A stretch of 64,000 nucleotides of DNA from Pseudoduganella albidiflava (GTDB taxonomy: Bacteria; Pseudomonadota; Gammaproteobacteria; Burkholderiales; Burkholderiaceae_D): the NCBI RefSeq assembly GCF_004322755.1, contig NZ_CP036401.1:2294001-2358000 (forward strand), read 5' to 3'. This document shows positions 47,197 through 55,879 of this stretch, piece by piece. Under the pieces are notes generated by a model. It had not been told where the DNA came from and did no database searches. It was given only the letters and a program-made list of their open reading frames with translations. How positions within the stretch are numbered: the stretch's first letter is position 1; every line of letters starts with the position of its first letter. Made by a program: the position numbers and the translations under genes.

Positions 47197-48495
47197 CTAG
47201 CGCGCCGCGGCGCGCGCTTCCGCGTGGCCGAACACGCGGTCGACCAGCTCGACCGCGGCGGCCACGCCATCCTCCCGCCGCATGGCGTTTCCGGCTTCGA
47301 TGGCAGCCTGCGTCATGGCCGGCGTGTCGAGCGCCTGGCGGATCAGCTTCGCCAGCCCGGCCGCGGTGGCCTTGCGCCGGTGCACGGGCGTGCCGGCGAT
47401 GCCCAGCCGCCGCAGCTCGCGGCCCCAGTGTTCCTGTTCGCTGATGTGCGGCACCACCACCGATGGCTTGCCGGCGAGGATGGCCGATTGCGTGGTGCCG
47501 GCGCCGCCATGGTGCAGCACGGCGCTGCAGCGCGGGAAGACGGCGTGGTGCGGTGCTGCGCGAACGTAGAGCAAGCGATCCGACGACGTGAAGCCGCAGG
47601 CCGCCGCGTCGGCGCTCTGGATGATCGCCCGGCAGCCGGCCAGCCGCGCCGCTTCGCCGAGCAGCTCCAGCGTCTCGCGCTGCCAGCCGGTATCGGCCGG
47701 CATCCAGCTGCCCAGCGTCATGTAGACCGGCGGCTCGCCCGCGGCGAGGAAGCCGGCCAGTTCCGGCGCCACGCTGCCTTCGACAGCGATATTGGGCATG
47801 TCGAGGAACCCGCTCAGTTGCACGCCGGGCGGCCAGTCGGGCTGCTGGACGGCGATGACCGGGCTCACCGCGACCAGCGTCAACTGCGGCGACAGCCACA
47901 CCTCGTCGATCATGTCGCGCACCGGCGGCACGCCCGCCCGGGCGCGCAGGCGGTTGGTATCGGCCAGCAGCGCGCGGTTGACCGCCAGCCGCGTGATCCA
48001 CCAGAGCAGCCGGTTGGCCCACTGCGCGCCGCCGCGCGAACGCATCGGATGGTCGCAGGCGCTGGGGATGCCGCCGTGCGACAGCATCACGCTGGCATAA
48101 GGGCGCCCGGCACGCTGTGCCGCGGCCCGCAGCGGATGCATGAAGAAATGGCCGATCACCACGTCGCACTCCTCGCACAGCCGCTCCGCCGCCGCGAACA
48201 TGCGGTCCTCGACGGGCGCGAAGGCCAGGCGCAGGATCTTGGCCATCTGCCGCATCGGGTCGCGCGTGTTGAACACGGTGGCGCCGATCTTTCCCGCATC
48301 TTCGGGCCCCAGCACCGGCGACGCCACCATGCGGATATCCACGCCCGAGGGCGAGACATGGCGCGCATAGGCATCGCTGTCCACGCAGGTGATGACGAGG
48401 ATGACCTCATGCCCGCTACGCTGCAGGCCCTCCGCCAATGCCAGGAATGGGCGCACGTCGCCGTGGCTGCCCCAGGTTTGCAAGCCGATCTTCAT
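47197..48495 (-). CDS. Family 1 glycosyltransferase (UDP-glucuronosyl/MGT type)
   Basis: A 432-residue GT-B enzyme. The N-terminus MKIGLQTWGSHGDVRPFLALAEGL is the acceptor-domain pattern of sterol/macrolide glycosyltransferases. The C-terminal nucleotide-sugar motif is VLHHGGAGTTQSAILAGKPSVVVPHISEQ. AAGGA lies before the ATG. It is probably a lipid or secondary-metabolite glucosylating enzyme. It is divergent from the GntR-ABC operon; the intergenic region carries the YtrA-type operator. Confidence 0.9.
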   Translation of the reverse strand: MKIGLQTWGSHGDVRPFLALAEGLQRSGHEVILVITCVDSDAYARHVSPSGVDIRMVASPVLGPEDAGKIGATVFNTRDPMRQMAKILRLAFAPVEDRMFAAAERLCEECDVVIGHFFMHPLRAAAQRAGRPYASVMLSHGGIPSACDHPMRSRGGAQWANRLLWWITRLAVNRALLADTNRLRARAGVPPVRDMIDEVWLSPQLTLVAVSPVIAVQQPDWPPGVQLSGFLDMPNIAVEGSVAPELAGFLAAGEPPVYMTLGSWMPADTGWQRETLELLGEAARLAGCRAIIQSADAAACGFTSSDRLLYVRAAPHHAVFPRCSAVLHHGGAGTTQSAILAGKPSVVVPHISEQEHWGRELRRLGIAGTPVHRRKATAAGLAKLIRQALDTPAMTQAAIEAGNAMRREDGVAAAVELVDRVFGHAEARAAAR

Positions 48496-48562
48496 GTTTT
48501 TCCTTGTTGAAAAAGCACTGAAACGGATTATGGCCGAGTTCACACGCGTGTGCAGTCCGGGC

Positions 48563-48591
48563 TTGACATGGCCCGATCCCACGTATACTGT
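48563..48591 (+). promoter_or_regulatory. Promoter of the GntR-ABC operon
   Basis: -35 consensus TTGACA (48563-48568), 17-base spacer and TACTGT -10 (48586-48591). The operator palindrome starts inside the -10. Confidence 0.8.
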
Positions 48592-48608
48592 ATTAATCAC
48601 TTAATACA
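48589..48608. promoter_or_regulatory. Operator palindrome for the YtrA-type repressor
   Basis: Perfect inverted repeat TGTATTAA - TCAC - TTAATACA overlapping the -10 element and start point of the promoter. This is the expected position for autorepression by the GntR-family gene that follows at 48634. Confidence 0.75.
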
Positions 48609-48633
48609 CCAATACAATGGTAGCGAACCATCC

Positions 48634-49026
48634 ATGACCGAACATACCGCCCAGCTGTTTGCCATCACCACCGGCTCGGCCGAGCCCATCTATCGCCAGT
48701 TGATCGAGCAGGTCAGGCGGCTCGCCGCCGCCGGCGTGCTGGCGCCGGGCGACACGCTGCCCTCCGTGCGCGAGGTGGCCGGTACCCTGGCCGTCAATCC
48801 GATGACGGTCTCGAAGGCCTACAACCTGCTCGAGATGGAAGGCGCGCTGGAGCGCATCCGCGGGCAGGGCATGCAGGTCGCGCAGCGCAAGCCGGGTGGG
48901 CACAAGGAGCGCGAAGCCTTGCTGCGCCCGTCGCTGGAGCGCGCGGCCCGCGAGGCCCGCCAGCTGGAGCTGGACGATCACACGATTCTCGAACTGTTCA
49001 AACAAGTCCTGAAGGAAGAAAAATGA
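48634..49026 (+). CDS. GntR-family (YtrA type) regulator
   Basis: A 130-residue short GntR protein with the winged helix PIYRQLIEQVRRLAAAGVLAPGDTLPSVREVAGTLAVNPMTVSKAYNLLE and only a brief helical tail, as in the YtrA subfamily. It overlaps the ABC ATPase gene by ATGA. YtrA-type genes repress the ABC transporter operons in which they lie. Confidence 0.92.
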   Translation: MTEHTAQLFAITTGSAEPIYRQLIEQVRRLAAAGVLAPGDTLPSVREVAGTLAVNPMTVSKAYNLLEMEGALERIRGQGMQVAQRKPGGHKEREALLRPSLERAAREARQLELDDHTILELFKQVLKEEK

Positions 49027-49898
49027 ACACATCCGTGGTTGCAATGGAAGGCGTGGCGCGCTCGTTCGGCGGCCGCGGGGTACTGGCCGGGATCGACTGG
49101 CACATCGGCAGCGGCGCGGTGATCGGCCTGCTGGGCCGCAACGGCGCCGGCAAGTCGACGCTGATCGAATGCCTGCTGGGCCTGCGCGAGGTGGACAGCG
49201 GCGCCATCACGCTGTTCGGCGAGCCGGCCGGCAACCTGTCGCCGGCGACCCGCGCCCGCATCGGCTACGTGCCGCAGAAGTCCGAGCTGTTCGACTGGCT
49301 CACGCCGGACCAGCTGCTGGCGTATTTCCGAACCCTGTACCCGCGCTGGAACGACTACAAGGTGGAGAACCTGCTGGCGCGCTGGGGCTTCGATCCGGCC
49401 ACGCGCCGGCAGCGCATCGCCAGCCTGTCCGGCGGCCAGCAGCAGCGGCTGTCGATCATCCGCGCGCTGGCGCCCGACCCGGACCTCCTGGTGCTGGACG
49501 AACCCGTCGCCAGCCTCGATCCGGTGGGCCGCCGCGACTTCCTGCGCGAACTGGTCGACGACGTGATCGAGCGCGGCACCACGGTGCTGTTCTCGACGCA
49601 CATCCTGTCCGACCTGGAACGCATCGCGGTCGATGTCGCCTTCCTGAAGGATGGCCGCATCGCGCTGCAGGCGCCGCTCGACGACCTGCTGGAAGGCACC
49701 CGCCGCGTCAGCGGCGATCCGAAAGCGCTGGCCACGCTGCGCCTGGACCAGGAGCTGGGCCGCGTGCGCCACGGTAACGGCGCATTCAGCATCGTGGCGC
49801 GGCTGTCCGCCCAGGAGTCGATCCGCCTGCTGGCATCGCCCGGCGTGCGCCTCGAGCCGGTCTCGCTGGAAGACCTGTTCGAAGAGGTAACGCGATGA
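49023..49898 (+). CDS. ABC transporter ATP-binding protein
   Basis: A 291-residue ATPase. Walker A GRNGAGKST (38-46), Q-loop in VPQKSELFDW, signature LSGGQQQRL near residue 135, Walker B LLVLDEP near 158, and the H-loop in STHIL. It resembles YtrB/BcrA-type exporter ATPases. It overlaps both neighbours by ATGA, so the three genes are one tight operon. Confidence 0.94.
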   Translation: MNTSVVAMEGVARSFGGRGVLAGIDWHIGSGAVIGLLGRNGAGKSTLIECLLGLREVDSGAITLFGEPAGNLSPATRARIGYVPQKSELFDWLTPDQLLAYFRTLYPRWNDYKVENLLARWGFDPATRRQRIASLSGGQQQRLSIIRALAPDPDLLVLDEPVASLDPVGRRDFLRELVDDVIERGTTVLFSTHILSDLERIAVDVAFLKDGRIALQAPLDDLLEGTRRVSGDPKALATLRLDQELGRVRHGNGAFSIVARLSAQESIRLLASPGVRLEPVSLEDLFEEVTR

Positions 49899-51271
49899 AC
49901 GCCTGGCGCCAGTTGCTGATGCAGGTCGTGCTGCGCCACCGCGTGCAGGGAAGAACGTGGATCACCTGGGTATTGCTGGGCACCATGGTGTTGCCGCTGG
50001 GCGCCGTGCTGTTCGGTCCCGTGCCGCGGCTGGTCGGCGCGACCGCGGCGGGAGCGCTGCTGTCGATCGCGGTCGTGATGTGGTGGGGGCAGTACCTGCA
50101 GACGGCGATGCGGCTTAATACGCCGGCGTCGGCCTGCCTGGTTCCCGGCCTGCACCGCCGCCTGCTGGCGCTGACCGCCGTGTTGTGGATCGCCGCCAGC
50201 GTGCCGCCCGCCGTGCTGTTCGGCGCCGCAACCGGTTACTTCGGTTATGCGCTGCTGGCCTGCGCGGCCACGCTGCTGTTCGCGGCGCTGTGCTGCCGCT
50301 ATCCGTGGCTGGGGCTGGTGCCGTCGTTCGCCTGGCTGTTGGCGCGGCTGCCGTGGTATCCCGCTGGCGCGCTGGATGCCGTGCTCGACGCAGCAGAGGC
50401 GGCCGTCACGCTGGCCGGCCTGCTCGCGCTGGCCGCGCTGGGCGCCCTGGTCCTGCGCGTGCTGTTCCCGCGCGGCGGCGACGCGCATTACCGGTTCGGT
50501 ACCTGTATCGACCGCCGGGCCGGCAAGGGCAAGGGCGGCATGACGATGGCTTCGGGCAGCACGCTGTTCCGCGCACTGGACAGTTTCTATCATGCCCGCC
50601 TGGCGGCGCCGGGCCGGCCCGCCGCACGCCTGCTCGATGCGCTGGGCGGCCGCGCCCACTGGAGCCGCGCGGTGCTGATCCTCGCGATCCTCACCGGCGG
50701 CGCGCTGGCCTGCCGGGCCTACACCGGTCCCGAAACCATGCGGCCGTTCATCCCGCTGCTGCTGGTGGCGATGATGCTGGCGGTGTTGTCGCACGTGGAT
50801 GGCCTGCTGTCGGCCGTGAAGAATTCCCGTGCGGAGCAGGGCATCCTGCTGCTGGCGCCGGTGGCGCCGCCGCCGCGCGACCTGAACCGGCAGCTGGCTC
50901 TGGCGCTGCTGGGCCGCTTCGGCATTGTGCTGGGGGCCTACCTGGCCGGCAGCTGCGTCGTGCTGCTGGCCACCACCGGCGCATGGCGCGCGTGGCTGTG
51001 CTGTACGGCGGTGGCACTGGCCTTCACACCGCTGCTGTTGCGCGATCACGCGCGCCATCCGGGCTGGAAGTCGGCGCAGCTTTCGGTCGGGATCGTGATG
51101 CTGCTGATGGCGCCCCTCAGCGGCCTGGTCGAATACGGCGGGATCCCGGCGGTGGTGTCGATCGCGTGCAGTGCGGCGCTGCTGGCCGGCACCGCCATCG
51201 CCATGGTGCTGCGCTGGCGCGGCGCGATGGCCGCCGCGCCGGCCTTCCCGGCCGGGCGGCTGGCTAGCTGA
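49895..51271 (+). CDS. ABC transporter membrane protein
   Basis: A 458-residue hydrophobic protein with about ten to twelve predicted membrane helices in two halves, separated by a polar loop (residues about 195-220, HYRFGTCIDRRAGKGKGG). It has no obvious sequence motif but is the natural permease partner of the preceding ATPase. The substrate is unknown; the YtrA-type regulation suggests cell-envelope stress or antibiotic export. Its stop abuts the convergent cupin gene's stop with no gap. Confidence 0.85.
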   Translation: MNAWRQLLMQVVLRHRVQGRTWITWVLLGTMVLPLGAVLFGPVPRLVGATAAGALLSIAVVMWWGQYLQTAMRLNTPASACLVPGLHRRLLALTAVLWIAASVPPAVLFGAATGYFGYALLACAATLLFAALCCRYPWLGLVPSFAWLLARLPWYPAGALDAVLDAAEAAVTLAGLLALAALGALVLRVLFPRGGDAHYRFGTCIDRRAGKGKGGMTMASGSTLFRALDSFYHARLAAPGRPAARLLDALGGRAHWSRAVLILAILTGGALACRAYTGPETMRPFIPLLLVAMMLAVLSHVDGLLSAVKNSRAEQGILLLAPVAPPPRDLNRQLALALLGRFGIVLGAYLAGSCVVLLATTGAWRAWLCCTAVALAFTPLLLRDHARHPGWKSAQLSVGIVMLLMAPLSGLVEYGGIPAVVSIACSAALLAGTAIAMVLRWRGAMAAAPAFPAGRLAS

Positions 51272-51676
51272 CTACTTCGCGGGCGTGGCCAGCGGCTGGC
51301 CCTTCTCGATCACGTACACGCCGACCAGTTTCGTCGTCGTGCTGCCCGGATTGCGCGCGTCGTGCACCACGCCGGCGGGGATGATGATCGCTTCGCCGGC
51401 TTTCACGCGCCGCGGTGGCGCACCGTCGATCAGCAGTTCGCCTTCGCCATCGAGAAAATAGGTGATTTCGTCGCCCGGGTGCGTGTGGCGGCCCGCGGTG
51501 GCGCCGGGTGCCAGTTCGACGTGGGCGACGACCGCTTCGCGGTTGGGCACGGAGATGTCACCGCGGGTGATGACGGTGCGCTTGATGCCGGTGGGCTGGG
51601 CCAGGGAACTGGTGCAGGGCAGGGCTAGCAGTGCTAGTGACACAGCGGCCATCGCGGCCGCGGCTTGGCGTCTCAT
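51272..51676 (-). CDS. Exported cupin-domain protein
   Basis: A 134-residue small cupin with an N-terminal signal peptide (AAVSLALLALPCTSSLAQ). The cupin motif 1 is GRHTHPGDEITYFLDGEGEL with the His, His and Glu metal ligands. Motif 2 is PAGVVHDARNPG. GGAGG lies six bases before the ATG at 51676; the longer ORF is not supported. A periplasmic metal-binding or sugar-type cupin; substrate unknown. It is downstream of and in the same direction as the small genes at 51814 and 52307. Confidence 0.88.
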   Translation of the reverse strand: MRRQAAAAMAAVSLALLALPCTSSLAQPTGIKRTVITRGDISVPNREAVVAHVELAPGATAGRHTHPGDEITYFLDGEGELLIDGAPPRRVKAGEAIIIPAGVVHDARNPGSTTTKLVGVYVIEKGQPLATPAK

Positions 51677-51813
51677 CGTCTCCTCCATGGTGGTGGTGGC
51701 TGCACGGGTGTGCAGGTCGATGGTACGCGCGATGGCGCGGCCGCTCAACCATTTCGCGATGAGCTTGATCTGGCAAGCGCAAGCCGGGTTGGGTCCCGGC
51801 TTGCGTGAACCCG

Positions 51814-52044
51814 TCAGCCCTTGGCCCCCGGACCATTTGGCTCTTCCGGCACCGTCATGGTGCTCGGCTCGTTCTCCGACTCCTCGTTCGGTTCGGCTGC
51901 CGGACCGTGAGGGGCTGGAGCGGCCTGCTGCGCTTCAGCCGGCGCTGCGAAGCTCGAGCCAGCTGCGGTATTTGCGGCAGCGGCAGTGGTGAAGGCGCCT
52001 GCAGTGGCAATACCCAGGATGAGGGTGGTGATCGATTTTTTCAT
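51814..52044 (-). CDS. Small exported peptide with C-terminal VPEEPN motif
   Basis: A 76-residue protein starting MKKSITTLILGIATAGAFTTAAAA, a clear signal peptide. The mature part is Ala/Pro/Glu-rich and ends TMTVPEEPNGPGAKG. The end matches that of the 54-residue product at 52307-52471 (TLVPEEPNNPTIKG). No cysteine, no known domain. Ribosome-binding site weak. I do not recognise the family; secreted signal, structural peptide or precursor are all possible. Confidence 0.6.
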   Translation of the reverse strand: MKKSITTLILGIATAGAFTTAAAANTAAGSSFAAPAEAQQAAPAPHGPAAEPNEESENEPSTMTVPEEPNGPGAKG

Positions 52045-52075
52045 AAACAGGTTATTGGTTCTTTGAGTTGAGGAT

Positions 52076-52198
52076 TCACTGCAGCGCATGCGGCAATGGT
52101 GTGCCCTTGCCTGCGATGTTCAGCGCATCCGGGATGCTCACTGCTTCCCGGGTGCGGACAGCATTGCTGCGATTCCGGTCTGTCTGCGACGCAAACAT
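52076..52198 (-). CDS. Possible 40-codon ORF between the two small genes
   Basis: A minus-strand reading frame from ATG 52198 (GGAAGG ten bases upstream; an ATG at 52222 would add eight residues) to the TGA at 52076. The product ends REAVSIPDALNIAGKGTPLPHALQ-like, with reasonable amino-acid composition. It shows no VPEEPN motif. Evidence is only the open frame and position. Confidence 0.25.
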   Translation of the reverse strand: MFASQTDRNRSNAVRTREAVSIPDALNIAGKGTPLPHALQ

Positions 52199-52306
52199 AA
52201 CGATGATGCCTTCCGTCGCCATGCCACGTCGTCAGTGCCCTATTGCGGCGATAGGAGCTGATGGCTGGATGCCTCGGTAAGGCATCCGTTGATCATCTTC
52301 GCGCCC

Positions 52307-52471
52307 TCAGCCCTTAATCGTGGGATTGTTGGGCTCTTCCGGGACCAACGTGGCGACCGGTATGGAAGGTGCGGTGGGTGCGGTGGGTGCGCTCTCGGCC
52401 GGCTGCGCGAGCGGCTCTTTCTTGGTGCCGGATTCCGTATTCTCCGATGCCGGTTTGTTTTTCTCAGTCAT
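52307..52471 (-). CDS. Small 54-residue protein coupled to the STAND regulator gene
   Basis: Starts MTEKNKPASENTESGTKKEP and ends TLVPEEPNNPTIKG. Hydrophilic, Pro/Ala/Glu-rich, no signal peptide or cysteine. AGGAG lies eight bases before its ATG, inside the 3' end of the upstream 1089-codon gene, which it overlaps by eight bases, implying translational coupling. The VPEEPN C-terminus is shared with the exported 76-residue product downstream. No family recognised. Confidence 0.65.
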   Translation of the reverse strand: MTEKNKPASENTESGTKKEPLAQPAESAPTAPTAPSIPVATLVPEEPNNPTIKG

Positions 52472-55400
52472 GATGGTTACTCCTGTTGTGGTGGGTGAAT
52501 GAAATACGGTGAAGGGATGCCGGGTCGCGAAACTTCATGTCCAGCAGCCTCTCCCAATCGGCGCGGGCAGTTGCACTGTTGCCTCTGCAGTAATTTGCCT
52601 GCACCAGCGCGGCGAGAATGAAATATTCTGTTTCCGGACGGCGCATTGGCCCCAGGATGGATGCTGCTTCCATGCAGGCAAAAACCGCCTCCTCGGTCAG
52701 TCGGCGTTCCCTCAGGATATCGGCATGTGCCAGCAGTGCGTCCGCAAACTGGAGGCGCAGGGACATGTCCCCGCTCAAAGGCCTCGGGGCAGCCCTTAGC
52801 GTCTCGAGCACAGGACCGAGCGCCAGCGCTGCCTTATCAATTTCCTTCATCCGTACAAGGGTATCGGCAATGTAGATATCGAGTTGCATGCTCACGCGGG
52901 TCAGCTCGGCTTGAGTCGGATCGGCTGCGGCTAGGCGGGCGGTTCCATGGCGCAGGGCCTGAAGTTCTGCCAGCGCCTTTGCCGGAGCAGCATAAGATGA
53001 GAGGTATGCCGATTTGATGGCGATGACATGCAAATTGCGTTGCCAGGTCAGATTGCTGGGGTCATTCTTGACGAATGCTGCCATGATCGTGTGAGCTTCC
53101 CGCCATCTGTCCTGGCTGGTAGCCAAGCCAAGCGCCTGTTCTATCTCTGCAAGGTGCGACACGGCGGACGCGAGGCGCACTCCCCATTCGGTATTGGTGC
53201 GATGGCGTTCAAGAACTGGATGGATCAGCTGTCGCTCGGTGTCATACAGGGTCCTTGCATCTTCCAGCGCGCCGCGCGCTGCCGTGGCTTTGGCCAGCCA
53301 GGAATAAGTACCGGCAAGGCTCATGATCAAACCGTCGTCGCCCGGCCGCATGTCGATGACCGCGCGTTTCAGCCGGATCGCCTCCTTGAACGCCGCGCTG
53401 GCGGCGACGAAATCGCGGCGGCCCATTTGAACGCTGCCGATATTGTGGTGTGCATAGGCAAGCTCGAGCACGCTATCGGCATCGCGCGGTGCCAGCTCCA
53501 CCAACTTCCGGCTCAAGTCACGATACTGCGCGACATATTCAAGAGCGACGGACCAGTCGTCCCGGTCGCGATGAATTTTGCTCAGCCAGAACGCCACGGC
53601 CCCCTGCGCCTTCAGCGCTGCCCTGTCGTCAGGCACCCGCGCGAGATGCCGCGAAAGAATGCCGCGCGCCGCCAGCAGCGCGGTCTGGGCGGAATCCGGC
53701 TTGGCACGCGCAATATCGACTTCGGCGATCACCTGCAACGCCTTTGCGCGCTGCACCGCCGTCCGGGGATCGCCGTCGTCCGTGCCACCGGCAAGGTAGG
53801 CCAGCGCTCGCTTGCTCACATCGTCCAGCAGATCCAGCCGGCCCAGCGGCCGCAGCTTGTCGGCGAAATCCCCGAGCATGAAGCCCAGCAGTCCTTCGGC
53901 GTCGGCGCGGCGCCGGTCCGCATCCTGTTGCGCGGCCCGTGCCGTCAGGCCGAGCACACCCGCCAGCACTGCCAGCAGCGCGATCACCGCCACCACCGCC
54001 ATGCGTATGCGCTCGCCCAGCTTGACCCGCCGCAGCGACGCGTCGACGAACTCGGCTTCCTGCGCGGACAGGGAAATGTCGGCCGAATCCAGCACGGTAC
54101 GAGCCTGGTTGGCCTGGATGCCGGGCGGCAGCAGCAGGTCGCGTGGGCGCCCGGCCGCGGCCCAGCGCGCCGCCTGCGCTGTAATCCGCGTACGCACCTG
54201 CAGCGTTTGCCGGTGGACTTCGATCCAGTTCGCGATGCGGGGCCAGCGCCGCAGCAGCGCCTCGTGGGCCACGCCGAAGCCGGGCACGTCGCCGGCCAGT
54301 TCGCTGACGAACAGACGCGCTTCCACCAGCGCGCGGACCAGATCGCGCTCGGCTTCATCGCGCAAGACCGCCCAGGGGGCGCGGCGCGCCGTGACGGCAT
54401 GCTGCTCCTCGCCGATGCAGACCAGCAGCGACAGCACGCGTGGCAGCGCGGCCTGCTGTGCGGCGGGCAGCGCGGCGACGACCTGCTCGGCACGCACGCC
54501 CAGCGCGCCCTCGATGCCGCCCAGCTGGCGGAACACCTGGAAGCGCAGCAGGCCGTCGTCGCCGCGCTGGCGGTACAGTTCATCGAGGCAGTATTGCAGC
54601 AGCGGTAGCGCGTCCGGGCTGGCGCGGGCGGCGTCGCACAGCACGTCGTCCAGGCTGGCGCCGGTATCGGCTTCCCGCTCGAACGCCAGCCTGGCGGCGC
54701 GCGCCGGTTCGCGCACCATTTGCGCGATGGCCGCGCCATCGGGCGGCTCCACGTCGAAATGGCCGCCGCGCGTCTTCAGCGCCATCATTTCCGGCACGGC
54801 CATCAATTCGGGATAGAAATCGTTGCGGCAGGCCAGCACGACCAGCACGTTGGCGCGCGCCAGGCGGTCCAGCGCCTGGAAGAATGCCGTACGGTCGGCG
54901 GCGCTGTCCGCGGTGCGGAACACGGCCTCCAGCCGGTCGACGAACACGGCCAGCCGGGCCGGCCCGTCCGGCGCCAGGTGCGCGGCCACGGCGGCCGGTT
55001 CGTCGCGCAGCCGCTGGCCGAGCGTGGCGGCATCGAGGCCGTCGAACAGCAGGGCGTTGCCGCATTCGGCGTCACTGCGTTCCGCGTCGAGCAGCACGGC
55101 GGCCAGCGCGCCGAGCAGGCCGCTGCCGCCCAGGTCCGCGCAATCCATGTGCAGCGTGCAGTCGAGGGCGACGAGTCCGCCGTTTGTAACCATCAGTTGC
55201 GGCAGCAGGCCGGCGCGTACCAGCGAAGTCTTGCCGGACCCGGAAGCCCCCAGCACCAGCGCCATCGCGCAGCCGCCATCGACCTGGTCGAGCACCGTCT
55301 GGCGCAGCCGCGTGGCCGCCTGCACCCGGCCGAAGAAGATCGCCGCGTGGCTTTCCTCGAACGCGGCCAGGCCCCGGAACGGCGAGCCCTGGTCCCAGCC

Positions 55401-55733
55401 GCCGGGAGCTTCTTCCTCTTCCACCACGTCGGCGATGGCGCGGTAGCCGCGCTTGCGCACCGTTTCGATATAGCGCGGCGCCGTGCTGGAATCGCCCAGC
55501 GCCTTGCGCAACTGGGCGATCGCCTTGTGCACCGGGTTGTCGCCAAGTTCAGGCGTGCCCCAGCATTTTTCCAGCAATTCCTCGGGCGGGATGACCGCGT
55601 GCGGATGGCGGCAAAGGTAGCGCAGCACGTCCATGGCGCGCGGTTCCAGGCCCACGCGCGTGTCGCCATTGCGCAAGGAATTGCCTGCCACCTCCACTTG
55701 CCAGTCGCCGAAGCGAAACCCGCGATGAGCCAT
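52464..55733 (-). CDS. Winged-helix / STAND NTPase / membrane / helical-repeat regulator
   Basis: A 1089-residue protein. Residues 5-102: OmpR/PhoB-type winged helix (FRFGDWQVEVAGNSL, LEPRAMDVLRYLCRHP, VHKAIAQLRKALGD, YIETVRKRGYRAI). Residues 118-136: SPFRGLAAFEESHAAIFFGR, the N-terminal mark of nSTAND1-type NTPases. Walker A GASGSGKTS 162-170; Walker B-like LAVFVDRLEAVF 261-272. One membrane helix at about 577-597 (MAVVAVIALLAVLAGVLGL). Residues 610-1089: helical, TPR-like. By CadC-like topology the DNA-binding part and NTPase are cytoplasmic and the C-terminal repeats periplasmic. No histidine-kinase or receiver domain. It overlaps the 54-codon gene at its 3' end and is divergent from the 55880 gene. 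Confidence 0.85.
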   Translation of the reverse strand: MAHRGFRFGDWQVEVAGNSLRNGDTRVGLEPRAMDVLRYLCRHPHAVIPPEELLEKCWGTPELGDNPVHKAIAQLRKALGDSSTAPRYIETVRKRGYRAIADVVEEEEAPGGWDQGSPFRGLAAFEESHAAIFFGRVQAATRLRQTVLDQVDGGCAMALVLGASGSGKTSLVRAGLLPQLMVTNGGLVALDCTLHMDCADLGGSGLLGALAAVLLDAERSDAECGNALLFDGLDAATLGQRLRDEPAAVAAHLAPDGPARLAVFVDRLEAVFRTADSAADRTAFFQALDRLARANVLVVLACRNDFYPELMAVPEMMALKTRGGHFDVEPPDGAAIAQMVREPARAARLAFEREADTGASLDDVLCDAARASPDALPLLQYCLDELYRQRGDDGLLRFQVFRQLGGIEGALGVRAEQVVAALPAAQQAALPRVLSLLVCIGEEQHAVTARRAPWAVLRDEAERDLVRALVEARLFVSELAGDVPGFGVAHEALLRRWPRIANWIEVHRQTLQVRTRITAQAARWAAAGRPRDLLLPPGIQANQARTVLDSADISLSAQEAEFVDASLRRVKLGERIRMAVVAVIALLAVLAGVLGLTARAAQQDADRRRADAEGLLGFMLGDFADKLRPLGRLDLLDDVSKRALAYLAGGTDDGDPRTAVQRAKALQVIAEVDIARAKPDSAQTALLAARGILSRHLARVPDDRAALKAQGAVAFWLSKIHRDRDDWSVALEYVAQYRDLSRKLVELAPRDADSVLELAYAHHNIGSVQMGRRDFVAASAAFKEAIRLKRAVIDMRPGDDGLIMSLAGTYSWLAKATAARGALEDARTLYDTERQLIHPVLERHRTNTEWGVRLASAVSHLAEIEQALGLATSQDRWREAHTIMAAFVKNDPSNLTWQRNLHVIAIKSAYLSSYAAPAKALAELQALRHGTARLAAADPTQAELTRVSMQLDIYIADTLVRMKEIDKAALALGPVLETLRAAPRPLSGDMSLRLQFADALLAHADILRERRLTEEAVFACMEAASILGPMRRPETEYFILAALVQANYCRGNSATARADWERLLDMKFRDPASLHRISFTHHNRSNHHD

Positions 55734-55784
55734 CCGATCGACATCCCCGAAATTATTTTCTTATATGAATCAGTGACTTGACTC

Positions 55785-55805
55785 TTCCGGAAGGTTTCCG
55801 GAAGG
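55785..55805. promoter_or_regulatory. 11-bp direct repeat, candidate binding site of the winged-helix regulator
   Basis: TTCCGGAAGG - T - TTCCGGAAGG. Each unit contains the palindrome TTCCGGAA. Direct repeats spaced one helical turn are the typical target of OmpR-type winged helices. It lies in the 146-bp space between the divergent STAND regulator and the 55880 gene. Confidence 0.6.
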
Positions 55806-55879
55806 CGCCCGCGCGGCTGGGTGACTACAGTCTTGCTAACTGATCGACCCCCATCTTAACATTTCTCTATAACAAATAG

